Positions 32,672 through 45,674 of a stretch of 64,000 nucleotides of DNA are shown one piece after another. Source of the stretch: Silene latifolia. Taxonomy: Eukaryota > Streptophyta > Magnoliopsida > Caryophyllales > Caryophyllaceae. A program made the position numbers and the translations under genes. The stretch's first letter is position 1. Every line of letters starts with the position of its first letter. The notes below the pieces were generated by a model. It was not told the origin of the DNA and made no database searches. It worked only from the letters and a program-made list of their open reading frames with translations. The DNA is taken from assembly GCF_048544455.1 (NCBI RefSeq), contig NC_133526.1, forward strand, positions 10,990,001-11,054,000, written 5' to 3'.

Positions 32672-33968
32672 TGGACAATTTCTATCGCACTCATTCCCTT
32701 CGACTAGCCACAGCCATCATAACCCAAAATATGCCCATTTGACCCCATTTACGAAGGTCGTAGTAACACAAATCAAAGTTAATCTGAAACTGTGCCATCT
32801 TAGGTGAATAGTCTTTAGTCAAAAGAATCGACTCATTTGAATACTATAGTAGCTCTCGCCACGACCAGGCTATATAAATTTGTCAGAACTCTATAAGCGG
32901 TCATTAGGCCCGACAAAATGTTCCTAACAGTCTGCCTATGTGATCGACTAGTCATCTCACATGACTCTATGGCACTTGCACTTGCCATCAATCGCCTCAC
33001 ACTCTAGTCACTTCGAGACGTCACCTCATATAAGTGACTATGGGCAAATACTATGTTAATCCGCGTTCACTTTAACGGGGTTCAATTGTCTTCACAACCC
33101 GTTTGGATGTAACAAAGTATAAGGTGAGTTAATAATAACTCAAACGACAAATGTCGACATCACACTCGGGTAGTCAATATCATATTACAACCTTGTGATG
33201 TATATCGTAAGTGTAAACAATTATTGATTGCAATAGAAGTTTAACATGCCATGTGTCCATGTGTTCAAACTTCTTATACTTGCATTTTTCCTTTACATTT
33301 ATGTTCTCTCTCATAGCATGAATCTTACCAAGTACACATCAAGGTTCCCAACTTTGGTGTCGGTTCTTTATCTTGAAAGAACTTCCTTGTTGATTATCAC
33401 ATAACGAACGAATTTGTGGTGAATGATATAACTTGTACTGATCAAGTATCTATCCACACACAATGCACTAGGTAAATGTTTTGTAGAATCTTACAACAAT
33501 TGTCAAGATGATTAGCCTAGCACTTCTGACAAGTCCTAGCTTATTAGGAAAGATTAGTTTTAAGCAACTTCTTGTTCAACTAAGTGTCTTTCCACAACTT
33601 CTTATTTCTCTTTCTAGCTCGAATAGTTTTAGGATTCTCATAAATCCTTACATGTGCTCGGATTTCATTTATATGTGCAACCTCTTGTCACATAATAGAG
33701 TATTCCGTCAAACACCGAAATCGCTCATCGGATTCTACTTGAGAATTCATGACGTTTTTATTATGGCTTGCCAATCAATCATCATGCTCTTATGCATATG
33801 ATGATTCATATTTGGACATATGCTTGATTATTCTAATGGCGGAAACATTAGTAATTAATAATCATGAGATCAACCGTTCTCAGGTTCTATGAACGACCAT
33901 GACTGCTAATGGTAATTCCATTTTCATTCATATGAATAACCTATATGTAAGTTGATGTGATGTGTATC

Positions 33969-35562
33969 TGAAGAGTCTATTGATCCAAAATACTCAAGAG
34001 GGGGGGGGGTGAATTGAGGATTTAAAACTTCTTTAAAGCTTTTTCGATTGTGCGTATGTAATTGATTATTTAAAGTTTATTGATTAAACTTTAACTAATC
34101 AACTAATGATTGTAAGCAAAGTAAACGAAAGAACGAAACAAGAAGAGACACACGGATTTTTGAAGTGGTTCAGTTTCACAAGTCGAAACCTATGTCCACT
34201 ATTCTCGATTAATAAATTTAGTACCTTTCTACGGATTACAAATTTACTAACCCAACTCGTACAACTAACTCTAGCTGTAACTCAATGAGTACCGTTAAAT
34301 ACTCGAGTGACTAACTTACGCTAATAAGAAAGCACTAATGATTCTAACAAAGGTTCACGTTAATGAACAAGTTCAGAAATCAACTAAGCACTATTATCTT
34401 ATAACGATAAATGAAGAACAAGTATGCGAGTTTTGTAATACACGACCTTTCAAAATTTGCAAATCGGTTTTCGCTAAAAACACACGGTTTGCACTTTAAA
34501 ATATGAAAACAATTTTATGCTTAAGGTCTCTATTTTAGATGTTGCAAATAACAAAGTATTTATAGGCAAGGAAGAGGAGGGCTACACGGTTTCTATAAAA
34601 ACCCTAATAGCCGAAATAAGATATAATTGCAAATTATATCTTCTTATTATCTCTTACCTAAAAGCCATAAAAGATAATAAAGAATATTCTAAAGGATAGA
34701 ATATAATCTTTCCAAATATTATCTTTACTATAAATTCTAAGATTATGATAAGATTTCCTAAAACAAGAATATCTTTTACCATAAACAAATATATAAGTAA
34801 GATATACAAGATATGTAAAGATTATATTATAGAATAAAATCTTTACCTAATATCTTTTAGGTAACATGGCATAACACGGCTCATAGGCTCGTGAACCATG
34901 CAAACCCTAATCTTAGTATATAATTAGAATTTAGGTTTTAGGAGAGGCTAGATGGAAACCCTAATTGATCGTAAAGTCCAACTCATAAGTTGATCCAATA
35001 ACCATCAATTAACGCTAACAATAAAACCGAACTCCTCACTAAACCGAGCTTTATAAAATAAATACTTTCATTAAAACATATAAAATAAACTTTAAGAAAT
35101 TGTAAAAACAATTTTCGAACCATCTAAAAGTCGTGTATGAAAACTCAGCATTTCAATGTTATAGTAGAAGAGCTATAACATTGAACTCTTTTATTAGTAA
35201 TGTTATAGCTGCAAAGCTATAACTTTACTAATTAGGAAACTCATTCTCTAATTACCATTACGAGATAATCACCTATACTATTCTAATATTCAAGGAGATC
35301 TTCGAGTATAGGCTACATCATCATCCAAGCTTGATTAATCTTCTAGACGAACTTCGTCTTTACATAATACTTGAATGAATCTTTGAATTGTTTGATCTTG
35401 ATAGAGGGCTTGAACTTCTCATGTAACCGTCACAATCCTCTTTGTTGTTCGCAAAAGGTTAATGCTAAAACACTTAACAAACTATTACGTACAACAAGTA
35501 TATACAATATAAAATACCTTGACATCATCAAAACATAAACATATAAACTATATGGTCCAACA
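33969..35562 (-). repeat. 3' LTR of element B
   Basis: 1594 bp, tgaagagtcta...ggtccaaca. It contains a G10-11 run at 34009-34019 and two strong hairpins near 35153-35230 (caatgttatag/ctataacattg and agtaatgttatagct/agctataactttact). Confidence 0.93.
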
Positions 35563-35576
35563 AATTCCCCCTTTTT
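35563..35576 (-). other. Polypurine tract of element B
   Basis: aaaaagggggaatt on the minus strand, directly next to the 3' LTR. A second PPT-like tract with the same gatgatg neighbourhood (aagagggggaaagaa on the minus strand) lies at 35761-35775. Confidence 0.8.
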
Positions 35577-36091
35577 GATGATGGCAAGTCTCCTAAAATT
35601 GTGACTAATTCAAAAGTTTCCCCTCAATATAATACCGTTATCTTGATAATAAAGACTAACGCAAGATCAAAACAATATCTTCAAAACCGAAACTTTAAGG
35701 ACTTTAAGAGACAATCGGTCTTGACAAGGAGCAAGCTTAGGTAGATGCTTATGATAGACGTTCTTTCCCCCTCTTGACATCATCGAAAAGTTAAGAACAA
35801 ATCAAAAATGACTAGAATAATATAAGACGAGACACGAGATAAAAACGCCATAAGAAATAAAGTAACATGCAAGACTAAAAGCATCCAAAAGATAATTAGC
35901 ATACAAACCAAGAATTAAACATGTCTAAAACCCAAGTGGGCCGAATGATCACATGTCTAATAGAACACTTGGGCCATAACCACAAGTGTAATGCCAAAAT
36001 GGGCCGAAAAGAGTTTGATTAACACACCATTAGATGAAACAAAAGAAAAGCTAATTAAGGCAAGGGCTAATGAGGGTAGGATGAGAGAAAA

Positions 36092-37828
36092 TCAGATGTT
36101 GCGGGTCTTATACGGGTTCACATAGTCGGGTCGAGTACGGTGCTCCAAAGCATCCAGACGGTCGAAAGAGCTCCTAACCAACTGTGAAAGAGTCCCAATG
36201 CTCCTCTCAAAATTAAGGACCTTTAAGGAAAGAGCCTTTGTAGCTTCCAACGTAAGAGCTTGATCTCCCGCCATCGCTTTCCCGTGCATCACCAACGCAC
36301 CACCCTGACTAGTAAGGAAAGTGAGACGATCACCGTGTGGGAACACTTCTCCACGTATAGCCTTCAGCTCCCTCTCAAAACCCGCCAATCTCTTGTCCAC
36401 ATCCTCCATCCACGAGTACACCCGACTAGCATCCAATCCCGAGTCTAAGGACCGAGATGGTCCAACCCGTGACAAGGCCGTAGCCAAACTAGTCGAATGC
36501 TCCTCGAATTTCTGCATTAAACCACTCATAAACCCCTCCAACTTCGACTCCATTGCTCCCAAACCCGAATCCACCGGAACTTTCTCAACATCTTTTGCAA
36601 GTTGCAATTCGGGTCCATCAACAACAAGACCCATTAATTTTATTAACTTGTCACACATACAATCTCTAGCACTAACACCATAACTTTCAGGCCCTATCAC
36701 TTGCTTAATTTCCAACAACCGAGATATCCACATACCATACGGCAAATCGATTGTAGTGCTCAATTTGTCCTTAGTGACCGTAAGACCCGTTTGAAGAATA
36801 CGGTGCAAAACAACACTCCCCAAGTTCACCTTTTGACCTTCCAACCAAGAATAAACCATAATCGCCTCATAACTTGACACCTTATCACGGCCCCCTCTTC
36901 TCGGCACCACTGTGTTCCACAAAAAATTTAAGAGGAACTTAATTTTGGCCGAAAGAGGACGAACCAAGATATTGACACCCTCTGTCATCTCCTCAAAATA
37001 CTGTTTCACCAACAATTCCTTTTCACTTCCAACATTAGACCATTCAAGACTCGGATTTAATTCAATTCCTTCATTAGGAACCGAAAAAGCAGAGCAAAAA
37101 TCCGAAACAGAGACGGTAACATCGACACCATTAACAACTGCATGCAACACTCCCTTTTTAATCGACACACTTGCAAAGAACTGTACCACCTCAACCGGGT
37201 ATATAGGACCCGAAAACTGACTTATGTGACTCTACCCTTGAAAATCAAGAAAATTAATAAAGAAAGCAAGAGCGGGTACACTAACCAACCAAGATTTCGG
37301 ATAATACCGACCACCATGAATAGAATACCTCAAAACTCGATTTACCAAGATGCTTTCATCGTGTGTAAGCCGAAAACGATTCAATCCCTCCTTGGTCGCG
37401 GCTTTCGAAGCATCTCTGAGCAGAGTACGAGTAACACCATTCCGAACGATCACCTCGGGTTCCTCCACAACAGCTTCACTATCATTAACAACCACTTTAT
37501 TTTTACCCTTGAAAAGACGACGTCTTTTTCCTTCGGAGACCGATTCTTCCCGACTGTGAAACAGGGGCGAGTTTGGATTTGGTTGTGGTGAAGAACAATT
37601 CATGGAATGAGGAGTATGTGGTGGTAAAGGTGATGTTTGGTGAGGAAATGGGCGGTTTTGGTGGTGACGGGTTGTGGATCGGGTCTTTTTTGCATGGGAT
37701 GTGTTCATGATGATGGAGATTGTTTGAAAAGGGATGATGGTGATTGTTGGAGTAAAGAGAAAGATATGCAATGATGGTAAATATTTGGAAGAAAGAAAGT
37801 GAGCAAGTGGGTAGGGGTGGACGGTCAA
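36092..37828 (-). pseudogene. Env-like ORF of element B (one in-frame TAG)
   Basis: Two frames, 37828-37232 (198 aa) and the 36092-37189 region (365 aa), lie in the same reading frame, separated by a single TAG at 37234-37232. The N-terminal part is Pro/Ser/His-rich. Around the stop come LVNRVLRYSIHGGRYYPKSW and VSVSDFCSAFSVPNEGIEL, resembling the putative plant transposon protein domain found in the third ORF of Sireviruses. The C-terminal part is probably coiled coil (ALEHRTR end). I see no clear signal peptide or fusion-type membrane segment, so env-like describes position only. The TAG may be an inactivating mutation or a recoding site. Confidence 0.6.
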
Positions 37829-38223
37829 TCAAGGGTAGATATAGGTCTAGATATTAGGGTTAACAAGTGTAGATGAAATATGGTAAGTGAATTTAATTAG
37901 GAATAGGAAAGTGATAAGTATGGAATTTATGATGATAAGACATGAATTAGGAAATTGGGTTGATATAGGAGTCATATGAGCCGTGTATTGTGAGCCTTTT
38001 TGTGAGATTTTCTTTTGATTTGGAAAGATAAAAGAAATATGGTGTGTTTGTTTATTGAGATAAAAATAAGTTTGTAGACTAATTAAATTCTAAATAGCAA
38101 AAAGAATCTTATGACTACAAAAATTTCTATAACGAAATTATTCATGCAACGCAATATACGGACACAGTCATACAATCTTAACTTAACTAGTCAGTCATAA
38201 AAAGATTAAGCACATATAAAAGC

Positions 38224-41200
38224 TTAGGTACCACTGATTAAACCAATTTCCAACCGTAAAGTCTCAAATCGTTCTCTAGCTAATGATTTTGTCAAAATGT
38301 CTGCCCATTGTTTTTCAGTACTACAAAACTCAAGTTTTATATTCCCCTTCTCAACATGGTCTCGTATAAAATGGTGTCTAATTTCAATATGTTTGGTACG
38401 TGAATGTTGTGCGGGATTTTTAGAAATTATTATCGCACTAGTATTATCACACAAAATAGGAATACATCCTACGTCAACACCATAATCACGTAATTGTTGC
38501 TTAAGCCATAAAAGTTGAGTACATACCAGTCCTGCAGCGATGTATTCGGCTTCAGCAGTTGAGAGAGCAATCGAATTTTGTTTCTTCGAACCCCACGTGA
38601 TGATACACGGTCCGACAAATGTGGCGACACCCGACGTGCTTTTCCTATCTAGAGAGCATTCCGCGTAGTCGGCATCGGAATAACCGATTAGATCAAAATT
38701 GCACTCCATTGGATACCATAGGTATAAGTTGGCCGTTCCAATTAAATAACGTAAAATTCGTTTTACGGCCGTCATATGCGATTCTTTGGGAGACGATTGA
38801 TATCTCGCACAAACGCATACGCTAAACATAATATCGGGTCTACTTGCGGTCAAATATAACAGTGACCCAATCATCCCACGGTAAGTAGTTTCATCAACTG
38901 ATTTACCGTTTTCATCCAATGTCAATTTCTTGTTCTCGACCATTGGAGTAGGCATAGCATGTGAGTTTTCCATTCCAAATTTCCGAATTAACTCCTTAAT
39001 GTATTTTTGTTGATAGATCTTAATGCCTTCATCTGTTTGTTGTATTTGCAGACCTAGGAAGAATTTCAATTCTCCCATCATACTCATCTCGAACTCGGAA
39101 GTCATTAACTCAGAAAAGTATTTGCATAGGCTTCGGTTGGTCGATCCAAAGATGATATCATCGACGTATATTTGAACAACCAAAAGGTCAGAATCCTCAG
39201 TTTTTAGAAATAGGGTTTTGTCGACGGATCCTCTGCTGAATCCACTGTCAAGTAGAAACTTGGATAATCTGTCGTACCAAGCCCTAGGTGCTTGCTTCAA
39301 GCCGTATAAGGCTTTATCCAATTTGAACACATGATCCTCAAATTTGACATTCTTAAAACCAGGAGGTTGTTCAACGAAGACTTCTTCTTGTAAATATCCA
39401 TTCAGGAATGCAGTCTTGACGTCCATCTGGAAGAGCTTCATTCCCTTGTGTGCGGCGAATGCTATCAGAAGTCTAATAGCCTCAAGACGAGCAACAGGTG
39501 CGAAAGTCTCGTCATAATCTATTCCTTCTTGTTGATTATATCCTTGGACCACCAATCTTGCTTTGTTTCTGACAATGACCCCGGCATCATCCAATTTGTT
39601 CCTGAAGACCCACCGAGTTCCAATGACTGTTCGATTTTTTGGTCTAGGAACTAAATGCCAAACCTTGTTTCTTTCGAACTGTTGAAGCTCTTCTTGCATA
39701 GCTACAATCCAATCTGATTCAGCGAGAGCTTCATTGATGTTCTTTGGTTCGATCATGGATAGGAAAGAGTAGAAAGAGCAGAAATTGTTCAAGGAACGTC
39801 TTGTTTGAACACCCTTCTTAATATTCCCAAGAATATTGTCCATGGGGTGTGAATTCTTGTATTTCCACTTCGTTGAAGTGCTTGGTTCACCATCGTTATT
39901 TGAGCTTGTCCCGACTTCATTTGGTTCGGAATTAGGGGAAGTTCCCCCTGAATCCAATTCGGGTGTTGTGTTTGAGTCGATTATAACCTCGGACTCTACA
40001 CCTTGATTTGGATTCAATGTTACAGTAACATCATCTATAACATTGGTTTGGGAGTTCTTATTTTGAGTGGATGTTATAGTATCATCAACTACAACTTTAT
40101 CCTTCTCCTTTTTGTCTTTTGAGGAACGATCGAGTTCATCGTTTATTCCCTCAATTACATTATCCTCTAATTCCAAATCCGGGGGATCGTCTCTAGAGAG
40201 ACGAAAGTCGGGCTCATCCAAGTCTTCTTCCTCATCCTGTAAAGGCTTATCGAACATGTTATCTTCATCAAAGATAACGTGGACACTTTCTTCAATACAG
40301 AGAGTTCTCTTATTGAATACTTTATAAGCCTTGCTGTGATCTGAATATCCTATGAAAATCGCCTCATCACTCCTAGGGTCGAACTTACTTAAGCGGTTTT
40401 TACCGTTATTATGTACAAAACATTTACTCCCAAAACAACGAAGATGGGAGATATTAGGTTTTCGACCTCTAAGGAGTTCGTAGGGGGTTTTCTTAAGGAT
40501 AGGTCGGATCATAGCACGATTATGGATGTAGCAAGAAGTACTAATGGCTTCAGCCCAAAAGTTACGAGGTAAACCACTACATAAGAGCATTGTACGTGCC
40601 ATATCTTCTAAGGTTCTATTCATACGTTCAACGACACCGTTTTGTTGAGGAGTTCTTGGTGCAGAAAAGTTATGCCCTACACCATTAACTCGACAATATT
40701 CTATAAAAGTTTGGTTATCAAATTCGGTGCCATGATCCGTACGAATAGACACTAGATTAGTCTTATATTTGTTTTGAACAAGTTTCATAAGACAATCAAA
40801 TTCATCAAACGTTTCATCTTTTGAATGAAGAAAGATAGGCCATACATACCTTGAGTAGTCATCTACAAGAACAAAGACGTACCTGGATCCTCCTCTACTC
40901 CTTACCTTCATAGGTCCACATAAATCCATGTGTACTAATTCCAAGGCTTGATCTGTGCTTACTACTCTTTTTGGCTTGAACGATGATCTTACTTGTTTAC
41001 ATCTTGCACACGTGTCGCACATCTTTTCTTGGTCAAACTTGATCTTAGGTAACCCTTCCACCAAGTCCCACTTTTTGAGCTTGTTCAAGGTTAGAGAGCT
41101 AATGTGACCAAAACGCTTATGCCATAAACAAGGATCATCTAATGTAACTTTCATGCACGAAAAAGAGTTAGTAGGTACAGCATTTAAATCCACCATATAA

Positions 41201-41547
41201 ACGTTCCTTTTTCTGTGGCCTTCAAGAATAACATTGCTAGTTCCTTCAATAATAATGCGACAACTATTAGTATGAAAGACTACTTTGTTACCTTTGTCGC
41301 ATAATTGAGATATACTTAACAAGTTATGCTTTAGACCATCCACGAGATAAACATCACTGATTGCGTGAGCCTTAGAGATTCCAATTTTGCCAACGCCAAC
41401 AACCTTTCCCTTCTTGTTATCCCCGAACGTCACTTTTCCTCCATTGAAGGGCTTGAGTGAAAGAAATAAATTCTTGTCTCCAGTCATGTGTCTTGAACAT
41501 CCACTGTCAAGATACCATTGGTTGTTTTCTTTCACTACTTCCTGCAT
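38224..41547 (-). CDS. Pol polyprotein of element B (PR-INT-RT-RH)
   Basis: 1107 aa, uninterrupted. Protease with the [10 protein letters not shown] active-site motif (residues ~13-22). GAG-pre-integrase zinc finger WHKRFGH...CDTCARCK (~143-185). Integrase with D in HMDLCGP, D in RTDHGTEF and E in NGVVERMNR (~207-320). RT with [20 protein letters not shown] and the catalytic [10 protein letters not shown] (~640-810). RNase H with [17 protein letters not shown] and DNTSA (~960-1075). All catalytic residues I can check are present. It is in frame with gag but after a single TAA (41556-41554), so either suppression of the stop or a subgenomic route would be needed. Confidence 0.93.
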   Translation of the reverse strand: MQEVVKENNQWYLDSGCSRHMTGDKNLFLSLKPFNGGKVTFGDNKKGKVVGVGKIGISKAHAISDVYLVDGLKHNLLSISQLCDKGNKVVFHTNSCRIIIEGTSNVILEGHRKRNVYMVDLNAVPTNSFSCMKVTLDDPCLWHKRFGHISSLTLNKLKKWDLVEGLPKIKFDQEKMCDTCARCKQVRSSFKPKRVVSTDQALELVHMDLCGPMKVRSRGGSRYVFVLVDDYSRYVWPIFLHSKDETFDEFDCLMKLVQNKYKTNLVSIRTDHGTEFDNQTFIEYCRVNGVGHNFSAPRTPQQNGVVERMNRTLEDMARTMLLCSGLPRNFWAEAISTSCYIHNRAMIRPILKKTPYELLRGRKPNISHLRCFGSKCFVHNNGKNRLSKFDPRSDEAIFIGYSDHSKAYKVFNKRTLCIEESVHVIFDEDNMFDKPLQDEEEDLDEPDFRLSRDDPPDLELEDNVIEGINDELDRSSKDKKEKDKVVVDDTITSTQNKNSQTNVIDDVTVTLNPNQGVESEVIIDSNTTPELDSGGTSPNSEPNEVGTSSNNDGEPSTSTKWKYKNSHPMDNILGNIKKGVQTRRSLNNFCSFYSFLSMIEPKNINEALAESDWIVAMQEELQQFERNKVWHLVPRPKNRTVIGTRWVFRNKLDDAGVIVRNKARLVVQGYNQQEGIDYDETFAPVARLEAIRLLIAFAAHKGMKLFQMDVKTAFLNGYLQEEVFVEQPPGFKNVKFEDHVFKLDKALYGLKQAPRAWYDRLSKFLLDSGFSRGSVDKTLFLKTEDSDLLVVQIYVDDIIFGSTNRSLCKYFSELMTSEFEMSMMGELKFFLGLQIQQTDEGIKIYQQKYIKELIRKFGMENSHAMPTPMVENKKLTLDENGKSVDETTYRGMIGSLLYLTASRPDIMFSVCVCARYQSSPKESHMTAVKRILRYLIGTANLYLWYPMECNFDLIGYSDADYAECSLDRKSTSGVATFVGPCIITWGSKKQNSIALSTAEAEYIAAGLVCTQLLWLKQQLRDYGVDVGCIPILCDNTSAIIISKNPAQHSRTKHIEIRHHFIRDHVEKGNIKLEFCSTEKQWADILTKSLARERFETLRLEIGLISGT

Positions 41548-41553
41548 AAAGGA

Positions 41554-43966
41554 TTAGATACAGTTTTTAGGTACCCAAGCTAAGTTGGGTCCCTTATTAT
41601 TAGTTACTCTAAATACTAAATCCTTTCGAACCCAAACACGTCTAATGATCGTTTTTCTAACCTTAGGTTTGTTTGGCTTGGGAGGAGTTCTAGGGTTAGG
41701 GTTTTCTCTAGGTTTTGGTATTTCTCTAGGTCTCGGAACTTCTCTAGGTTTAGGTCTTTCTTGACTATTTGCCTTGTGAGTAGGTTTACTGGGTTGTGAT
41801 CTACAAGGACTTTGTGAGGTGCTAGGTTTTTTAGAGTAGTCAAAGGCCATGTCATAGAACCAACGAAATTTATTGTTCCTTTCTTCGTTAGGTTTGTTAG
41901 TGGGGGTTTCCTTATCCTCGACAACTGTGTCAACAGTTTTAGCATGTTCGGCATTTTTTCGTAAATCGTGAGCCTTCTTGACACAGTTGATTTGGATATG
42001 ACCCGTATGACCACAGTAATTGCAAATCAAGTATTCAGGAAGATCAGCATACTTCCTCTTTCTAAAGTCAAAATCTGAAGGTGTTGATTTGCATTTAGAG
42101 TGATCTCTACGGCTATAGCACTCATGTCCTAACCCCATCTTCATATTATTGTCAGATTGTTCGGTTAGGAAGTTTAGGACTTTCGTGCTACCTTCCCACT
42201 TGTCATGAACCTTTCTAGCGTGTAAGAGAAGGTCTTTTAGGGTTTTGACTTCCTCTTGACATTTCGTGTGATCTACATCATTGTCCTTTTTAAAGTTATC
42301 ACGAAAGTCTTGGAATCGTTTGTTAAGAATGAACACAACATCAGTGTGTTGTTTCTTAACATTGATCATGTCGGATTTAGATTCCTTTAATTGCTTTGAA
42401 AGGGAATCTATCTCTTTCTTTTGGTTTAAGATCACAGCTTCATTAGATGTGACCTTTGCTTCCAAAAGTTCTCTGACTTTTCTAAGTTCTAAAGTTATAG
42501 CTTCATTAGCTATAACTTTGGCTTGAAGGTGCTTAATATTAAGCTTTAGGTCGGAAGTTATAGCTTCATTAGCCATAACTTTGGATTCTAATTCCTTCTT
42601 TTCAGCCATAGTAGAATCTAATGTTGTGGCATTCTCTGCTATAACTTTAGACTTCAACTTCTTAGCTTTAGTCTTGAGAATATGATTCTCTTCCGCAATT
42701 TCGAGAATCTGTTCCTTTAGATCCTTTAATTCCAAATCCTGTTCGTGACACTTATCAAGAGATTGTTCAAAGAATTGAATTAAAGAACTTTTAGACAATT
42801 TCCTAACACGTTTCTTAAGCTCAAGATAACTTACCTCTTCATCGTCATCCTCGTCTGATTCTCCAAGAAAGCAATAGTTTGAATGAGAATTTGTGCTTTC
42901 ATCGTCACTGTCGGAGATTAGGTCAAGACTGACACTGCTGAGACAAAGGTTTGCTACTTCGTCGTCTTCAGATTCCTCGTCATCTTCTGAGTCAAGGTCT
43001 CCCCAACACGAAGCCATCATAACTTGCTTGAATTCTCTCTTTGTCTTCTCACGTTTCGTCTTGTCCTTTATTTTCTCCCATGTTGGACAATCTTTGATCA
43101 TATGACCAGATTCTCCACACTTAAAGCAACCTCTATTTGCAAAGGACGACTTTGAGTCATTAACCTTCTTGTTGAATGACTTGTTGTTGTTGTTGTAGGA
43201 TGATTTTGTTTGTTTATTTCGAAATATTTTATTTTTGAAACGCCGTGCAAACAAAACGGTTTCATCCTCTAATTCAGAGTCAACCTCTTCACTATTTAAG
43301 GCCATACTCTTATTACGACTTGGTTCAGCGTCATCTTTGTTAAGAGTAATTTCATGGGCCATGAGAGCACCGATGAGTTCTTGATAAGATAGGTTTTCAA
43401 GATCTCGTGATTCCTCCATTGCGGTGACTTTAGCACGCCACTTTTTAGTAAGGCTCCTAAGAACCTTTCTAGCAATGTCCTCAGTACAGAATTTCCTACC
43501 TAGGTTTTTTAGTTCGTTTATGATGCTTGAAAACCTTGCGGACATACTATCTAAGGACTCATTAGGCTCCATGATGAATAGCTCATATTTTTGCATAAGC
43601 AAATCAATTCGGTGCTTCCTAACAATGGAAGTACCTTCATAAGCTAATTCGAGCCCGTCCCATATCTCCTTGGCCGTAGAACATGAAGAGAACCGATCAA
43701 ACTCAGTGGAAGTCATTCCGTTTTGCAGAAGACTTATTGCTTTGGAGTTTTTCTCGGCTTTCTTGTAGTCGGCCTCGACATAGTCCTCTTCTTTCTTCTC
43801 ATAGGTAGTGCCTTCCTCGGATGCCACAAGAATTTTGTATGGTCCGTTTTGGATAATCCTCCAAAGCCTCCCAATCGTGTCCTTTCACATAGTGAGTCAT
43901 CATGTTTTTCCACAATCCATAATTCTTCCCATCAAAGACGGGACACTTGAGATATTTGGAATCCAT
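41554..43966 (-). pseudogene. Gag of element B, broken by a 1-base frameshift
   Basis: The likely start is the ATG at 43966 (MDSKYLKCPVFDGKNYGLWK), the usual Copia Gag N-terminus. An extra base in the aaa run at 43863-43865 shifts the frame, so only 43827-41554 (757 aa) is open downstream. It contains the UBN2 Gag core (IWDGLELAYEG, then the YELFIMEP region). Two CCHC knuckles follow, CFKCGESGHMIKDC and CNYCGHTGHIQINC. Between them is an acidic stretch and a coiled coil built on 21-residue repeats (KVIANEAIT variants). A Pro/Lys/Arg-rich C-terminus precedes the stop. If the frameshift is real, the element cannot make normal Gag. Confidence 0.85.
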
Positions 43967-44059
43967 TTATCACGTGATAGGCAGCGGAATATAAAACGAT
44001 AAGATAAATGAAAAACAAGATAGATCAGCCTCTTTGCGGTTAGGCAATCAAGAGCACGA

Positions 44060-44072
44060 GGCTCTGATACCA
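44060..44072 (-). other. Primer binding site of element B (tRNA-iMet type)
   Basis: tggtatcagagcc on the minus strand, two bases from the 5' LTR. It sets the orientation. Confidence 0.93.
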
Positions 44073-44074
44073 AT

Positions 44075-45669
44075 TGAAGAGTCTATTGATCCAAAATACT
44101 CAAGAAGGGGGGGGGGTGAATTGAGGATTTAAAACTTCTTTAAAGCTTTTTCGATTGTGCGTATGTAATTGATTATTTAAAGTTTATTGATTAAACTTTA
44201 ACTAATCAACTAATGATTGTAAGCAAAGTAAACGAAAGAACGAAACAAGAAGAGACACACGGATTTTTGAAGTGGTTCAGTTTCACAAGTCGAAACCTAC
44301 GTCCACTATTCTCGATTAATAAATTTAGTACCTTTCTACGGATTACAAATTTACTAACCCAACTCGTACAACTAACTCTAGTTGTAACTCAATGAGTACC
44401 GTTAAATACTCGAGTGACTAACTTACGCTAATAAGAAAGCACTAATGATTCTAACAAAGGTTCACGTTAATGAACAAGTTCAGAAATCAACTAAGCACTA
44501 TTATCTTATAACGATAAATGAAGAACAAGTATGCGAGTTTTGTAATACACGACCTTTCAAAATTTGCAAATCGGTTTTCGCTAAAAACACACGGTTTGCA
44601 CTTTAAAATATGAAAACAATTTTATGCTTAAGGTCTCTATTTTAGATGTTGCAAATAACAAAGTATTTATAGGCAAGGAAGAGGAGGGCTACACGGTTTC
44701 TATAAAAACCCTAATAGCCGAAATAAGATATAATTGCAAATTATATCTTCTTATTATCTCTTACCTAAAAGCCATAAAAGATAATAAAGAATATTCTAAA
44801 GGATAGAATATAATCTTTCCAAATATTATCTTTACTATAAATTCTAAGATTATGATAAGATTTCCTAAAACAAGAATATCTTTTACCATAAACAAATATA
44901 TAAGTAAGATATACAAGATATGTAAAGATTATATTATAGAATAAAATCTTTACCTAATATCTTTTAGGTAACATGGCATAACACGGCTCATAGGCTCGTG
45001 AACCATGCAAACCCTAATCTTAGTATATAATTAGAATTTAGGTTTTAGGAGAGGCTAGATGAAAACCCTAATTGATAGTAAAGTCCAACTCATAAGTTGA
45101 TCCAATAACCATCAATTAACGCTAACAATAAAACCGAACTCCTCACTAAACCGGGCTTTATAAAATAAATACTTTCATTAAAACATATAAAATAAACTTT
45201 AAGAAATTGTAAAAACAATTTTCGAACCATCTAAAAGTCGTGTATGAAAACTCAGCATTTCAATGTTATAGTAGAAGAGCTATAACATTGAACTCTTTTA
45301 TTAGTAATGTTATAGCTGCAAAGCTATAACTTTACTAATTAGGAAACTCATTCTCTAATTACCATTACGAGATAATCACCTATACTATTCTAATCTTCAA
45401 GGAGATCTTCGAGTATAGGCTACATCATCATCCAAGCTTGATTAATCTTCTAGACGAACTTCGTCTTCACATAATACTTGAATGAATCTTTGAATTGTTT
45501 GATCTTGATAGAGGGCTTGAACTTCTCATGTAACCGTCACAATCCTCTTTGTTGTTCGCAAAAGGTTGATGCTAAAACACTTAACAAACTATTACGTACA
45601 ACAAGTATATACAATATAAAATACCTTGACATCATCAAAACATAAACATATAAACTATATGGTCCAACA
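44075..45669 (-). repeat. 5' LTR of element B
   Basis: 1595 bp, near-identical to 33969-35562, with about nine single-base changes and one G-run length difference noted by eye. Confidence 0.93.
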
Positions 45670-45674
45670 GTATC

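Larger units (their letters stand above)
33969..45669 (-). mobile_element. Sirevirus-like Copia element B, complete, nested in A
   Basis: 11.7 kb, bounded by direct LTRs and the 5-bp duplication gtatc (33964-33968 and 45670-45674). Order on the minus strand is 5' LTR, primer site, gag with two zinc knuckles, pol (protease, integrase, reverse transcriptase, RNase H), an env-like frame, PPT, 3' LTR. Integrase before RT is the Copia order. The long gag, the env-like frame after pol and repeated PPT-like tracts are known Sirevirus (SIRE/Maximus) features. The LTRs differ by about ten changes in 1595 bp, so insertion is recent. Gag is broken by one base and two in-frame stops separate modules. Confidence 0.93.

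Noticed and set aside
36321-37591. Plus-strand frames up to 149 codons opposite the env-like region
   Set aside because: Shadows of the minus-strand frame; the element's coding strand is minus by primer site and Pol.
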